A stretch of DNA of 49,107 nt from positions 1-49,107 of the forward strand of contig JAACZU010000022.1 in assembly GCA_009996615.1 (NCBI GenBank). Reading direction: 5' to 3'. The position numbers and the translations under genes are program-made. The stretch's first letter is position 1; the number at the start of each line of letters is the position of its first letter. A model generated the notes under the pieces. It did no database searches. It was not told the origin of the DNA and saw nothing but the letters and a program-made list of their open reading frames with translations. Source of the DNA: Rhodanobacteraceae bacterium (lineage in GTDB: Bacteria > Pseudomonadota > Gammaproteobacteria > Xanthomonadales > Rhodanobacteraceae). Shown piece after piece: positions 1 through 6,756 of this stretch.

Positions 1-16
1 CTTGGCTGCGCCCGGC

Positions 17-340
17 TCAACCGATGCCGGGGTAAAAATCAACCACTGGAAACGCGAGAGAGCCGAACTTGCTTGGCGGGCCCCATGGACAACAACCTAT
101 AAGTCGAGGTGGCCCGGCGGCGTTAGTTAAAGTGAGGCCTATTGGCGAGAAAGCTGAAAGTACGGAAAATAGCACGCCCACGACAAGCGCTGCGTTGCTC
201 CCTCGGAATCTTTTGAAGCTAAGTGTCACGCAGAATGCTAGCGAGAAAAATAATGTGTCCGCGCGAAGGGTGAAGAGCGCCCAGGCTACTACACCCAAAC
301 CTAGCCCAATGAACGGCAATGAGGAGCGGAACTGTCTCAA
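17..340 (-). CDS. small hypothetical membrane protein, integron cassette gene
   Basis: No family is recognised for this 107-residue product. It has two hydrophobic stretches (about residues 8-36 and 50-72), so an inner-membrane location is likely. The start is uncertain: the longest frame begins with TTG at 340, a few bases after the cassette core site GTTAGGTGC on the minus strand, and there is no clear Shine-Dalgarno sequence. The gene lies directly downstream of an attC in the array direction, which is the normal position for a cassette ORF. The end of the frame (residues about 92-100, SLAFPVVD) resembles a non-coding stretch at 29947-29977. The base composition is less GC-rich than the neighbouring core genes. 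The far boundary of the cassette is at or beyond the window edge. Confidence 0.45.
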   Translation of the reverse strand: MRQFRSSLPFIGLGLGVVAWALFTLRADTLFFSLAFCVTLSFKRFRGSNAALVVGVLFSVLSAFSPIGLTLTNAAGPPRLIGCCPWGPPSKFGSLAFPVVDFYPGIG

Positions 341-344
341 GGAG

Positions 345-408
345 GCACCTAACGCCTGAGTTAAGCCGCGCCGCGAAGCGGCGTCGGCTTGGACGAATTG
401 TTAGGTGC
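345..408 (-). other. attC recombination site of an integron cassette
   Basis: The outer arms are perfect inverted repeats: GCACCTAAC at 345-353 and GTTAGGTGC at 400-408. They contain the 7-base core sites RYYYAAC (ACCTAAC) and GTTRRRY (GTTAGGT). Between them the minus strand folds as AATTCGTCCAAGCCG / CGGCTTAACTCAGGC, with a GC-rich central stem around CCGCTTCGCGG. The length (64 bp), core boxes and internal arms match the attC type known from Xanthomonas-like chromosomal integrons. The stop codon of the upstream cassette gene (361-363) lies inside the site, which is common for cassette genes. Confidence 0.93.
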
Positions 409-840
409 GGACCTGCAGCGCCATGCCAGTACCGCAGCCGCGACTAAGTGAGAGAGCGCGATAGCTGGCCAGGCGGAAGCCACCACGACAATAACGCCAT
501 AGAGGGCGAGAACTGGGAGGCCTGCTATCAACTCTAGCGTCGGGACCTGGTTCTGCACCGCCATCAGCAGACATGCGACCGCCGAGCCGCCGAGGCTAGC
601 GAGTATGAACACGACCACCGGACACAAGACGAGCTCGAAGGTGGGCTCCTCGCCGTCGACCGCGCAATACCAACGGCCAAAACGGTAGCCGAGCGAGGCG
701 GCCAGAACGATCGCGGCCACAAAGCCCACGATTATCTGCCACTGGGGTCCGCCCAGGCCGAGCTCAACGGTGGCGTAAGCCAATGAAACTGCCATGGCAG
801 CCGCCAGTAGTATTCCTGCCGTTCGTTGCATCCGCCGCAT
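361..840 (-). CDS. multi-spanning hypothetical membrane protein, integron cassette gene
   Basis: Unrecognised product of about 159 residues with four hydrophobic segments separated by short loops, so probably a polytopic inner-membrane protein. An ATG at 840 was chosen. A GTG at 858 inside the cassette core site and an ATG at 831 are alternatives, and none has a clear ribosome binding site. The last 14 codons (APNNSSKPTPLRGAA) are a read-through into the attC and carry no family information. The cassette is delimited by GTTAGGTGC at 863-855 and the attC at 345-408, so the whole unit is about 460 bp. Cassette genes are usually expressed from an upstream array promoter, and none is evident here. 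Confidence 0.6.
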   Translation of the reverse strand: MRRMQRTAGILLAAAMAVSLAYATVELGLGGPQWQIIVGFVAAIVLAASLGYRFGRWYCAVDGEEPTFELVLCPVVVFILASLGGSAVACLLMAVQNQVPTLELIAGLPVLALYGVIVVVASAWPAIALSHLVAAAVLAWRCRSAPNNSSKPTPLRGAA

Positions 841-854
841 GAATGTGTCTGGCC

Positions 855-863
855 GCACCTAAC
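855..863 (-). other. cassette core site (GTTAGGTGC), upstream boundary of the array
   Basis: On the minus strand GTTAGGTGC recurs immediately upstream of the 361-840 gene and is identical to the outer arm of the attC at 400-408. This is what a cassette junction should look like. No partner RYYYAAC box is found in the next 140 bp upstream, so this is either the first cassette after an attI-like site or a degraded array end. No integrase gene is visible. Confidence 0.6.
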
Positions 864-1407
864 TACAAGTAGACCCCGAAAGTGGGGTGTAGCACGGCAT
901 AGTCCGGAAGCGGCAGGCGCTCGTCAAGCCATTTTTCTTCACGAAATCAGAGCGTTGCCGACTGACACCGACGGTAACCAAGCCTGGATTCCGCCGCGAT
1001 ATGTACCGCCGATGAGGGCGTAACGGGATATGCGCGCGGAAGCAGGGGTGTAACGAGCCCTGTTCTGAACCGCAGGATCCGCGCTCGATGGCCGAGGATC
1101 GATGGAAGATTGGCGTCAGACGCTGCAGTAGCGCAGCGGGGAGGCGTGCACGGGCTGGATGCGACGGTTCATGTTCGCCAGCGCGAGGCGGCACCCTCGG
1201 GGGCTCGCGGCAGCGGAGGGCGGCGCAGCGCGAGCAAAGGGGTAGGCGCGTCTCAACGTCGCAGGGCTGGTAACCCAAACTGCTGTTTTGCTCGGCGCAT
1301 CCATGCGCTCGCCCTTCGGGGTTGTCGCGAAGTATCGTTCCCGGCGATCTTTTCAATGGATGCCTGCGTTCGCGGGCATGACGTCGAAGGGGCTTTTCAG
1401 CATTGCC
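864..1407. other. non-coding stretch, no supported gene
   Basis: Several open frames exist on both strands, but none has recognisable protein character and all look like GC-driven chance ORFs. The right part contains a small hairpin around 1358-1381 (TGCCTGCG-TTCG-CGGGCA) of a kind common as an intergenic repeat in proteobacteria. No integrase remnant could be recognised. Confidence 0.5.
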
Positions 1408-2064
1408 CTACCGCGGCGGCGCCTGCTTCAGCCCGCTCTTCCACGCGTACACGGCCGCCTGCGTGCGGTCGCTGACGTTGAGCTTGCCGAGCACGTTGCT
1501 GACGTGGGTCTTGACGGTCTTCTCGCCGATGCCGAGGCGCTCGGCGATCTGCAGGTTGCTCAGGCCTTCGGCCATCAGCGCCAGCACCTCGCGCTCGCGC
1601 TGGCTGAGGCTTTCGAGCATCTCGCTGCCGGGCTCGCTGCCGCGACGCAGCGCGTCCATCAGCTTGCCGGCGACGCGCGGGTGCAGCACCGCCTCGCCGC
1701 GCGCGGCCTTGCGCAGCGCGTCGGCGAGCGCGTCGGCATCGACGTCCTTGAGCAGGCACGACAGCGCGCCGGCCTGCACCGCGGCGACGATCTGGCGCAC
1801 GTCCTCGAACGAGGTCAGCAGCACGACCTGGGTCTGCGGGCTGCCGGCGCGGATCGCGCGCGTCGCCTCGATGCCGCCGCCGGGCATGACGAGGTCGACC
1901 AGTGCGACCTGCGGCCGCTGCTGCGTGCACAGCGCGGCGGCGCCGGCGGCGTCCTCGGCTTCGCCGACGATGGCGAGGTCGGCGTGGGTCTCCAGGAACG
2001 CGCGGATGCCCTGGCGGACCAGCACGTGGTCGTCGGCGATGACGATGCGGATCGGCGTGCTCAT
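1408..2064 (-). CDS. LuxR/NarL-family response regulator
   Basis: Cytoplasmic DNA-binding response regulator of 218 residues. The N-terminal receiver has the acidic pair DD at 11-12, the phospho-acceptor Asp57 in the ALVDLVMPGGG segment, and the conserved Lys in SCLLKD near 105. The C-terminal LuxR-type helix-turn-helix runs from LSQREREVLALMAEG to about residue 210, ending in KTVKTHVSNVLGKL. The ATG at 2064 overlaps the TGA of the upstream kinase gene (ATGA), indicating translational coupling with its cognate kinase. Target genes cannot be deduced from the sequence. Confidence 0.93.
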   Translation of the reverse strand: MSTPIRIVIADDHVLVRQGIRAFLETHADLAIVGEAEDAAGAAALCTQQRPQVALVDLVMPGGGIEATRAIRAGSPQTQVVLLTSFEDVRQIVAAVQAGALSCLLKDVDADALADALRKAARGEAVLHPRVAGKLMDALRRGSEPGSEMLESLSQREREVLALMAEGLSNLQIAERLGIGEKTVKTHVSNVLGKLNVSDRTQAAVYAWKSGLKQAPPR

Positions 2065-3509
2065 GCGGGGGTCTCGGCAACGAGGAAGCTGACGGCGACG
2101 CGCGTGCCGCGGCCGGGCGCCGTGTCGAACTCGAAACGGCCGCCCGGCAGCGCCTGCGCGCGTTCGCGCATGTTGCGCAGCCCCATGCCCGACGCGGGCT
2201 CGGCGGGCGCGCCGCGACCATTGTCGCCGATGGCGAGGCAGACGCGTTCCGCCTCGCGGCGGAGGCCGAGCTCGACGCGGTCCGCGCCGCTGTGGCGCAG
2301 CACGTTCGACAGCGCCTCGTCGACGATGCGCAGCAGCGCGTCCTCGACCGGCGCGGCCAGCGGCGGCACGTCGTCGAGCTCGAACGCGAGCGCCATGCCG
2401 CTGGTGTGCGCCCAGTCCTCGGCGCGCGTGCGCACGCGCTCGGCCAGCGGCAGCTCGGCGTCGGTCGCGTGCATCTCGTCGAGGATCTGCGCCAGTTCCT
2501 GCTGGATCTGCTGGCTCAGCCGCTGCGCCGGCTCCAGCCGTTCGGCACCGGGCACGCCGGCGAGCAGGCGGCGTGCGGTCGCCAGTTGCAGGTTCAGCGC
2601 GAACGCCTTCTGCTTGACCGTGTCGTGCAGGTCGCGCGCCAGGCGCTGCCGCTCGGCCAGCGTGGCGAGCTGCGCGCGCGTGCGCAGCAGGCCCTTGAGG
2701 TCGAGCGCCATGCGGTCGAGCAGCGCCGACAGGCGCCCGAGCTCGTCGCGCGAGCGGTCGCCGATGCGGTCGGAGAAATCGCCGCGGCTCCACGCGGCGG
2801 CGGCGCGCGCGATGCGGTTCAGGCGGCGCGTGACCCAGCCGGCGAGGAAGATCGACGAGGCCAGGCCGAACACGACCAGGAACGTGGTCACGGTTGGCGA
2901 TTCGAAGCTCGCCTCGAGCAGCAGGTGGCGCCACGGCAGCGGCAGGCGCAGCTCGACGAACAACTGGCCGAGCGGCGCGCCGGCGGCGTCGTGCAGCGGC
3001 ACCAGCGCGCGGCGGATGCGCTGCGGGCCGTCGTGGCCGGGCAGCGCGCGCGGCGCGGAAAAATCGCCCGCGCTGCGCTCGGCCGGCGTCGGCAGCTCCG
3101 GCGTCCAGTGGCCGTCGCCGCGCGAGCGCGCCAGCTCGCTGCCATCCGGGGCGAGGATCGCCGCCATCAGCGGCGCCTCGGCCAGCTCCAGCAGTACGTA
3201 GGAGTGGTCCGGCGTCAGGCCGCCGCGCGGCTGCTGCAGGCGCAGCACCCAGGCATCGAGCCACATGCGCAGCGCGGCGCGGTCGGCACCGTCGGTGCCG
3301 CGCAGGTGCGTCCACTCCTGGCCGAGCTCGCCCGCGCCGTGCTCGGCCGCCTGCACCAGGCTGCCGCCGTCGACGCCTTCCATGAAACGGTGGAATTCGC
3401 GGATCAGGATCGCCGACTCGACCACGATCAGCGTCGGCAGCGACAGCAGCACGTAGAACAGCGCCAGCTTTGACACCAGGCCGCGCAGTTGCGGTCGAAG
3501 CTGGTCCAT
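2061..3509 (-). CDS. sensor histidine kinase, HisKA_3 (NarX/DesK-like) type
   Basis: Inner-membrane sensor kinase of 482 residues. It has an N-terminal transmembrane helix (about 12-34), a periplasmic region (about 40-205) without a recognised sensor fold, a second helix (about 206-226), a HAMP-like linker, and a dimerisation domain with the phospho-acceptor His295 in ARDLHDTVKQKAF. The ATPase domain shows the N-box (DEALSNVLRHS) and G-boxes (DNGRG, GMGLRNMRERA). The start codon lies 7 bp after the stop of the RNase T2 gene and the stop overlaps the regulator gene, so the three are probably one transcript. The signal sensed is unknown. Confidence 0.93.
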   Translation of the reverse strand: MDQLRPQLRGLVSKLALFYVLLSLPTLIVVESAILIREFHRFMEGVDGGSLVQAAEHGAGELGQEWTHLRGTDGADRAALRMWLDAWVLRLQQPRGGLTPDHSYVLLELAEAPLMAAILAPDGSELARSRGDGHWTPELPTPAERSAGDFSAPRALPGHDGPQRIRRALVPLHDAAGAPLGQLFVELRLPLPWRHLLLEASFESPTVTTFLVVFGLASSIFLAGWVTRRLNRIARAAAAWSRGDFSDRIGDRSRDELGRLSALLDRMALDLKGLLRTRAQLATLAERQRLARDLHDTVKQKAFALNLQLATARRLLAGVPGAERLEPAQRLSQQIQQELAQILDEMHATDAELPLAERVRTRAEDWAHTSGMALAFELDDVPPLAAPVEDALLRIVDEALSNVLRHSGADRVELGLRREAERVCLAIGDNGRGAPAEPASGMGLRNMRERAQALPGGRFEFDTAPGRGTRVAVSFLVAETPA

Positions 3510-3516
3510 CGCGTGG

Positions 3517-4188
3517 CTACTGCGCGGCCGGGATCGTGAACGGCACCGCCACCGGGCAGCCGGTGCGCATGCGCCGGCCGCACTGGCGCGGCGCGAGGTC
3601 CTTGCCCAGGCACACGCGCACCTCGACCAGGTCGCCCTGGCTGCAGTGCAGCGTCAGCATGCGGTCTTCGAGGCCGGGGTTGGCACGCTTCAACGCGGCG
3701 CGCAGTGCGTCGGCGGTCAGCGTGAGGTCCTGTGCCGGCGCGGCCAGTTCCGGCGGCACGCGTACGGCCGCGAAGGCGCGGTCGGCGAGCGCGAAGTAGC
3801 CGGCCGGATCGAGCCCGCTGCAGGCGCCGTGCGCACGCCACTCGTGGTTGATCAGGCGCCGGTTCGGCATGAACGGCAGCGCGCGCGCGACCGTGGCGCG
3901 GTCCGGTTCGGCGTCGCTCGCGCAGCGCTGTGGGCCGCCGCCCTTCTCGTACTGCGGCCACAGCCCGTGCAGCACGAAGCCGTAGCCCTTGCGGCCGCAT
4001 TGCTCGCGCTCGTCGGGATGGGTCTGGCAGTAGGTCGGCGACCACGACAGCGCCATCACGTAGTAGTCGTACTGGCCGGCGCGGCCGGCCTCGCTGCGTG
4101 CGTGCGAGGTCTGCCGCGCGAACGCGGCCTCGGCGAGGCAGGTCGCGAGCACGGCGGCCAGGAGCAGGGCGGGACGCAAGCGGAACAT
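3517..4188 (-). CDS. ribonuclease T2 family secreted RNase
   Basis: Endoribonuclease of the RNase T2 family, predicted to be exported: 223 residues with a signal peptide of about 24 residues. Both catalytic segments are intact. CAS1 reads FVLHGLWPQ with His74. CAS2 reads HEWRAHGAC with His115, Glu116 and His120. Cysteines are numerous, as expected for a periplasmic or extracellular enzyme. The family cleaves single-stranded RNA through 2',3'-cyclic phosphates. It is the first gene of a probable operon with a sensor kinase and response regulator, an uncommon association that could mean the two-component system governs nutrient or phosphate scavenging. That role is inference. Confidence 0.93.
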   Translation of the reverse strand: MFRLRPALLLAAVLATCLAEAAFARQTSHARSEAGRAGQYDYYVMALSWSPTYCQTHPDEREQCGRKGYGFVLHGLWPQYEKGGGPQRCASDAEPDRATVARALPFMPNRRLINHEWRAHGACSGLDPAGYFALADRAFAAVRVPPELAAPAQDLTLTADALRAALKRANPGLEDRMLTLHCSQGDLVEVRVCLGKDLAPRQCGRRMRTGCPVAVPFTIPAAQ

Positions 4189-4306
4189 TCGGGATTCGTC
4201 GGATCGGCGCGCGGGTCGCGCGCATCCAAAACTAGCAGAATCGCGCGGCCGCCGCGGCCGTGGCCCGCGCTATGATGCGCGCTTCCGACCTGCGCACCGC
4301 CCACCC

Positions 4307-4834
4307 ATGCCCAGACGCATCGCCGCGCGCCGCTCGCCGATCCACGGCAACGGCGTCTTCGCCCTCGTCGACATCCCCGCCGGTACCGAGCTGATCGAAT
4401 ACCGCGGCCGCCGCCTGACGCATGCGCAGGCCGACCGCCGCTACGCCGGCAGCAGCGACAGCGGCCACACGTTCCTGTTCACGCTGAACGACCGGTACGT
4501 GATCGACGCCAACCACGACGGCAACATCGCGCGCTGGATCAACCACAGTTGCGCGCCGAACTGCCGTGCGCTGCTGGAGGAGGATGCCGGCGGCGATCCG
4601 CGCAAGGACCGCGTCGTGATCGAGAGCCTGCGCGCGCTGCGCGCCGGCGAGGAGCTGACTTACGACTACGGCATCGTGCTGGAGGAGCGCCTGACGCCGC
4701 GGCTGAAGGCGATCTGGGCCTGCCGCTGCGGCGCGCCCGACTGCACCGGTACGCTGCTCAAGCCCAAGCGCAAGCCGCGCGTGGCGGCGCAGCCGAAACC
4801 CGCGGCCGGCAGGAAGGCCGCGCGCAAGACCTGA
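4307..4834 (+). CDS. SET-domain protein-lysine methyltransferase
   Basis: Compact SET-domain protein of 175 residues. The N-terminal strand (SPIHGNGVFA), the knot motif RWINHSCAPNC and GEELTYDYG are all present, and a post-SET cysteine cluster CRCGAPDCTG follows, so the catalytic core is complete. Such enzymes transfer methyl groups from S-adenosylmethionine to lysine. In bacteria the substrates are mostly unknown; basic or DNA-binding proteins are plausible. The C-terminal 25 residues are a Lys/Arg/Ala/Pro-rich tail resembling histone H1-like tails, which may bind nucleic acid. The gene diverges from the RNase T2 gene. A separate gene of unknown function follows 80 bp downstream. Confidence 0.9.
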   Translation: MPRRIAARRSPIHGNGVFALVDIPAGTELIEYRGRRLTHAQADRRYAGSSDSGHTFLFTLNDRYVIDANHDGNIARWINHSCAPNCRALLEEDAGGDPRKDRVVIESLRALRAGEELTYDYGIVLEERLTPRLKAIWACRCGAPDCTGTLLKPKRKPRVAAQPKPAAGRKAARKT

Positions 4835-4913
4835 CCCGACCGGGCGGGGGCCGCGATTGCCGGCCCCCGCGCTTGCCCGTACGATGCGACCACGTGCCCG
4901 GGGGACGTCGTAC

Positions 4914-6029
4914 GTGGGGGACAAGACCATCGCTGTGATCGGCGTGTCCGATCAGGAAACGGCGCATCTGCGCCTGCTGATGCGCCACTGCGCCGCCGAA
5001 CTTGAACACCGCTGGCGCTGGGGCGACGAATCGGCCGCCGACCTCGTCGTCGTCGATCTCGCCGCGTTCGCCGGGCGCATGGCGCACACGCGCGCGCTCG
5101 GCACCGGCGTGCGCTGCGCGGTGTTCGCCGACCGCCCGTCCGGTGACGACGAGCTGGTGCTGCGCCGGCCGCTGCAGCGTGCCGACGTCATCGCCGTGCT
5201 GAACCGCGCCGGCCATGCCCGCGCGCGGAACCCGGCGATCGAGGCGCATGACGAGCACTTCTACACGCGCCATGTCGGCGAGGACGCCGGCCCGGTCCGC
5301 CGCGCCGACGCGGCGGCGCCCGCCGCGGGACTGGACGATCTGCTGCGCCCGCTCGCGGCGGAGTTGCGGCGGGGCGCGGGCGTTGCGGCGCCGACGGCCG
5401 TGCCGGTACTGCCGCCCGATGCCGGCATCGTGGCGATGGATGCGCCATTGGCCAGTGCGGAGCCGGCGCATGGCCTGCGCGCCTACCTCGATGGTGACCT
5501 GTTGCGCGCGCCGGTGCGCTTCTGCCTGCCCGGGGCGCCGCCGCTCGTGCTCGATCCGAAGAACCGCGTGGCGCACACGCCCGGTTCGCTGGGCCAGCTC
5601 GAGCCGTATTGCCGGGCGCGCTGGCGCGCGTCCGATTGGCAGCAGGTGCCCCGCGCCGAGTTGGCCGACCTGCGCGAGGCGCAGCCGGCGCAGTCTTATG
5701 CGCGCCTGGCCTGGCTGGACGTGCTGCTGCATTCGGGCGGCCAGCTCGCGCGCCACCTGCATCCTGGCGGAATCTATCGCCTCAAGCACGCCATCGACCT
5801 CGATCGCGGGCTGGAGGCGTACCAGCGCATCGCATCGGCGATGCGCGAGCCGGCGCGGCTGCACGAGATCGCCGCCGCCAGCGGCGTGGCGATGGCCGAC
5901 GTGTTCGACTTCGTCAACGCGAGCGACGCGATCGGCCTGATCGAATGGCGCCCGCGCCCGCGCGATGACGAAGCGGCCGCGCCGACCTCGCTGCTGAAAA
6001 AGCTGCGCCTGCCGTTCGGCCGCTCGTGA
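4914..6029 (+). CDS. conserved hypothetical protein, possible regulator
   Basis: Not confidently assigned. A GTG start at 4914 was chosen because GGGGGA lies about 8 bases upstream; ATG codons at 4884 and 4857 are in frame. The roughly 371-residue product begins with a beta-alpha region (KTIAVIGVSDQE, then LVVVDL) reminiscent of a degenerate receiver or Rossmann-like domain. A low-complexity linker follows. The alpha-helical C-terminal half (after about residue 255) ends in a winged-helix-like segment (LHEIAAASGVAMADVFDFV). No membrane segments or catalytic motifs are evident. A cytoplasmic signalling adaptor is one guess. Confidence 0.7.
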   Translation: MGDKTIAVIGVSDQETAHLRLLMRHCAAELEHRWRWGDESAADLVVVDLAAFAGRMAHTRALGTGVRCAVFADRPSGDDELVLRRPLQRADVIAVLNRAGHARARNPAIEAHDEHFYTRHVGEDAGPVRRADAAAPAAGLDDLLRPLAAELRRGAGVAAPTAVPVLPPDAGIVAMDAPLASAEPAHGLRAYLDGDLLRAPVRFCLPGAPPLVLDPKNRVAHTPGSLGQLEPYCRARWRASDWQQVPRAELADLREAQPAQSYARLAWLDVLLHSGGQLARHLHPGGIYRLKHAIDLDRGLEAYQRIASAMREPARLHEIAAASGVAMADVFDFVNASDAIGLIEWRPRPRDDEAAAPTSLLKKLRLPFGRS

Positions 6030-6059
6030 GCGCCGGGCGGCGCCGGCACTGCTTTGGGG

Positions 6060-6122
6060 CCCTCCCCTTCAAGGTCAGGGTTGGAGCGCGCTCCTGCGCG
6101 CAGAAGCACAAGCAGAAGCAAC
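6060..6122. repeat. degenerate CCCTCCCC hairpin repeat plus 37-bp shared segment
   Basis: 6060-6083 is a degenerate copy of the repeat whose perfect form, CCCTCCCCTTCAAGGGGAGGG, occurs at 37031-37051. 6086-6122 (beginning GCGCGCTCCTGCGCGCAGAA) is 34/37 identical to 27761-27797. Both sit in a gap downstream of convergent genes. Confidence 0.7.
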
Positions 6123-6170
6123 AGCGGAAGCAACAGTGTCCGTGGCTTGGCGCGTGGTGAGTGCCATGCC

Positions 6171-6692
6171 TCAGGCTGGCTGATCGAGGCAGCGTCCGCT
6201 GACGCCGCCGGCAAGCGGGATCGGCAGGCCGTCCTTCTCGACGTGGTAGTAGAGCGAGACGATCTTCCACTCGTCGCCGACGCGGTACAGCTGCAGGCTG
6301 TTGACGCCGGTGAAGTCGGGTCGGGCGGCTGCCTTGTCGGTGCGCGATTCGACCACGCTGTAGACCGCCGCGAAGCGGTCGTAGGCCTGCACGCTGCGCG
6401 CGATCTCGCATTCGTGGAAGCCGCGCGCGGCGACGCTGCGCTGCGCGTCGACGAACTCCGCCGCGCGGCGCAGGCGGAACGTCGGCTCGCCCGCCTGGTA
6501 GCGGCCGCCGAACACGACGCCGTCGGCGTGGAACAGGCGCTCGAGCGCGGCCACGTCGGCGCTCGCGTTGGGTCCGTGCGACAGCGCGCGCCAGAACGCG
6601 GCGACGGCCTGCCCGGGCGAGGCGGCGGACGAGGCGGCGGCCGCGCCGGCGCACAGGGGCGCCAGCAGGCAGGCCAGCCAGCGGGTCTTCAT
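6171..6692 (-). CDS. secreted SnoaL/DUF4440-like protein
   Basis: Protein of 173 residues with a signal peptide (about 1-22, ending AAAASSA), followed by one NTF2-like domain of the SnoaL/DUF4440 kind: helices around PGQAVAAFWRALS, then strands ending in VNSLQLYRVGDEWKIVSLYYH, the typical closing strands of this fold. The ATG at 6692 is preceded by AAGGAG, which favours it over the longer upstream frame. The role is unknown; such domains bind small ligands or act in turnover of modified metabolites. The gene is co-directional with the glucan synthase gene upstream, about 64 bp away. Confidence 0.8.
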   Translation of the reverse strand: MKTRWLACLLAPLCAGAAAASSAASPGQAVAAFWRALSHGPNASADVAALERLFHADGVVFGGRYQAGEPTFRLRRAAEFVDAQRSVAARGFHECEIARSVQAYDRFAAVYSVVESRTDKAAARPDFTGVNSLQLYRVGDEWKIVSLYYHVEKDGLPIPLAGGVSGRCLDQPA

Positions 6693-6756
6693 GCGGAATC
6701 TCCTTGCAGCACGGAATGGCGTTGGCGAGGCTCGCGCGCCGCCGCGCAAGGCGCGC

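Noticed and set aside
859..1475. Several overlapping frames between the cassette array and the response regulator, considered as an integrase remnant
   Set aside because: No tyrosine-recombinase motifs (the R...HxxR...Y pattern) or additional IntI domain could be seen on either strand.
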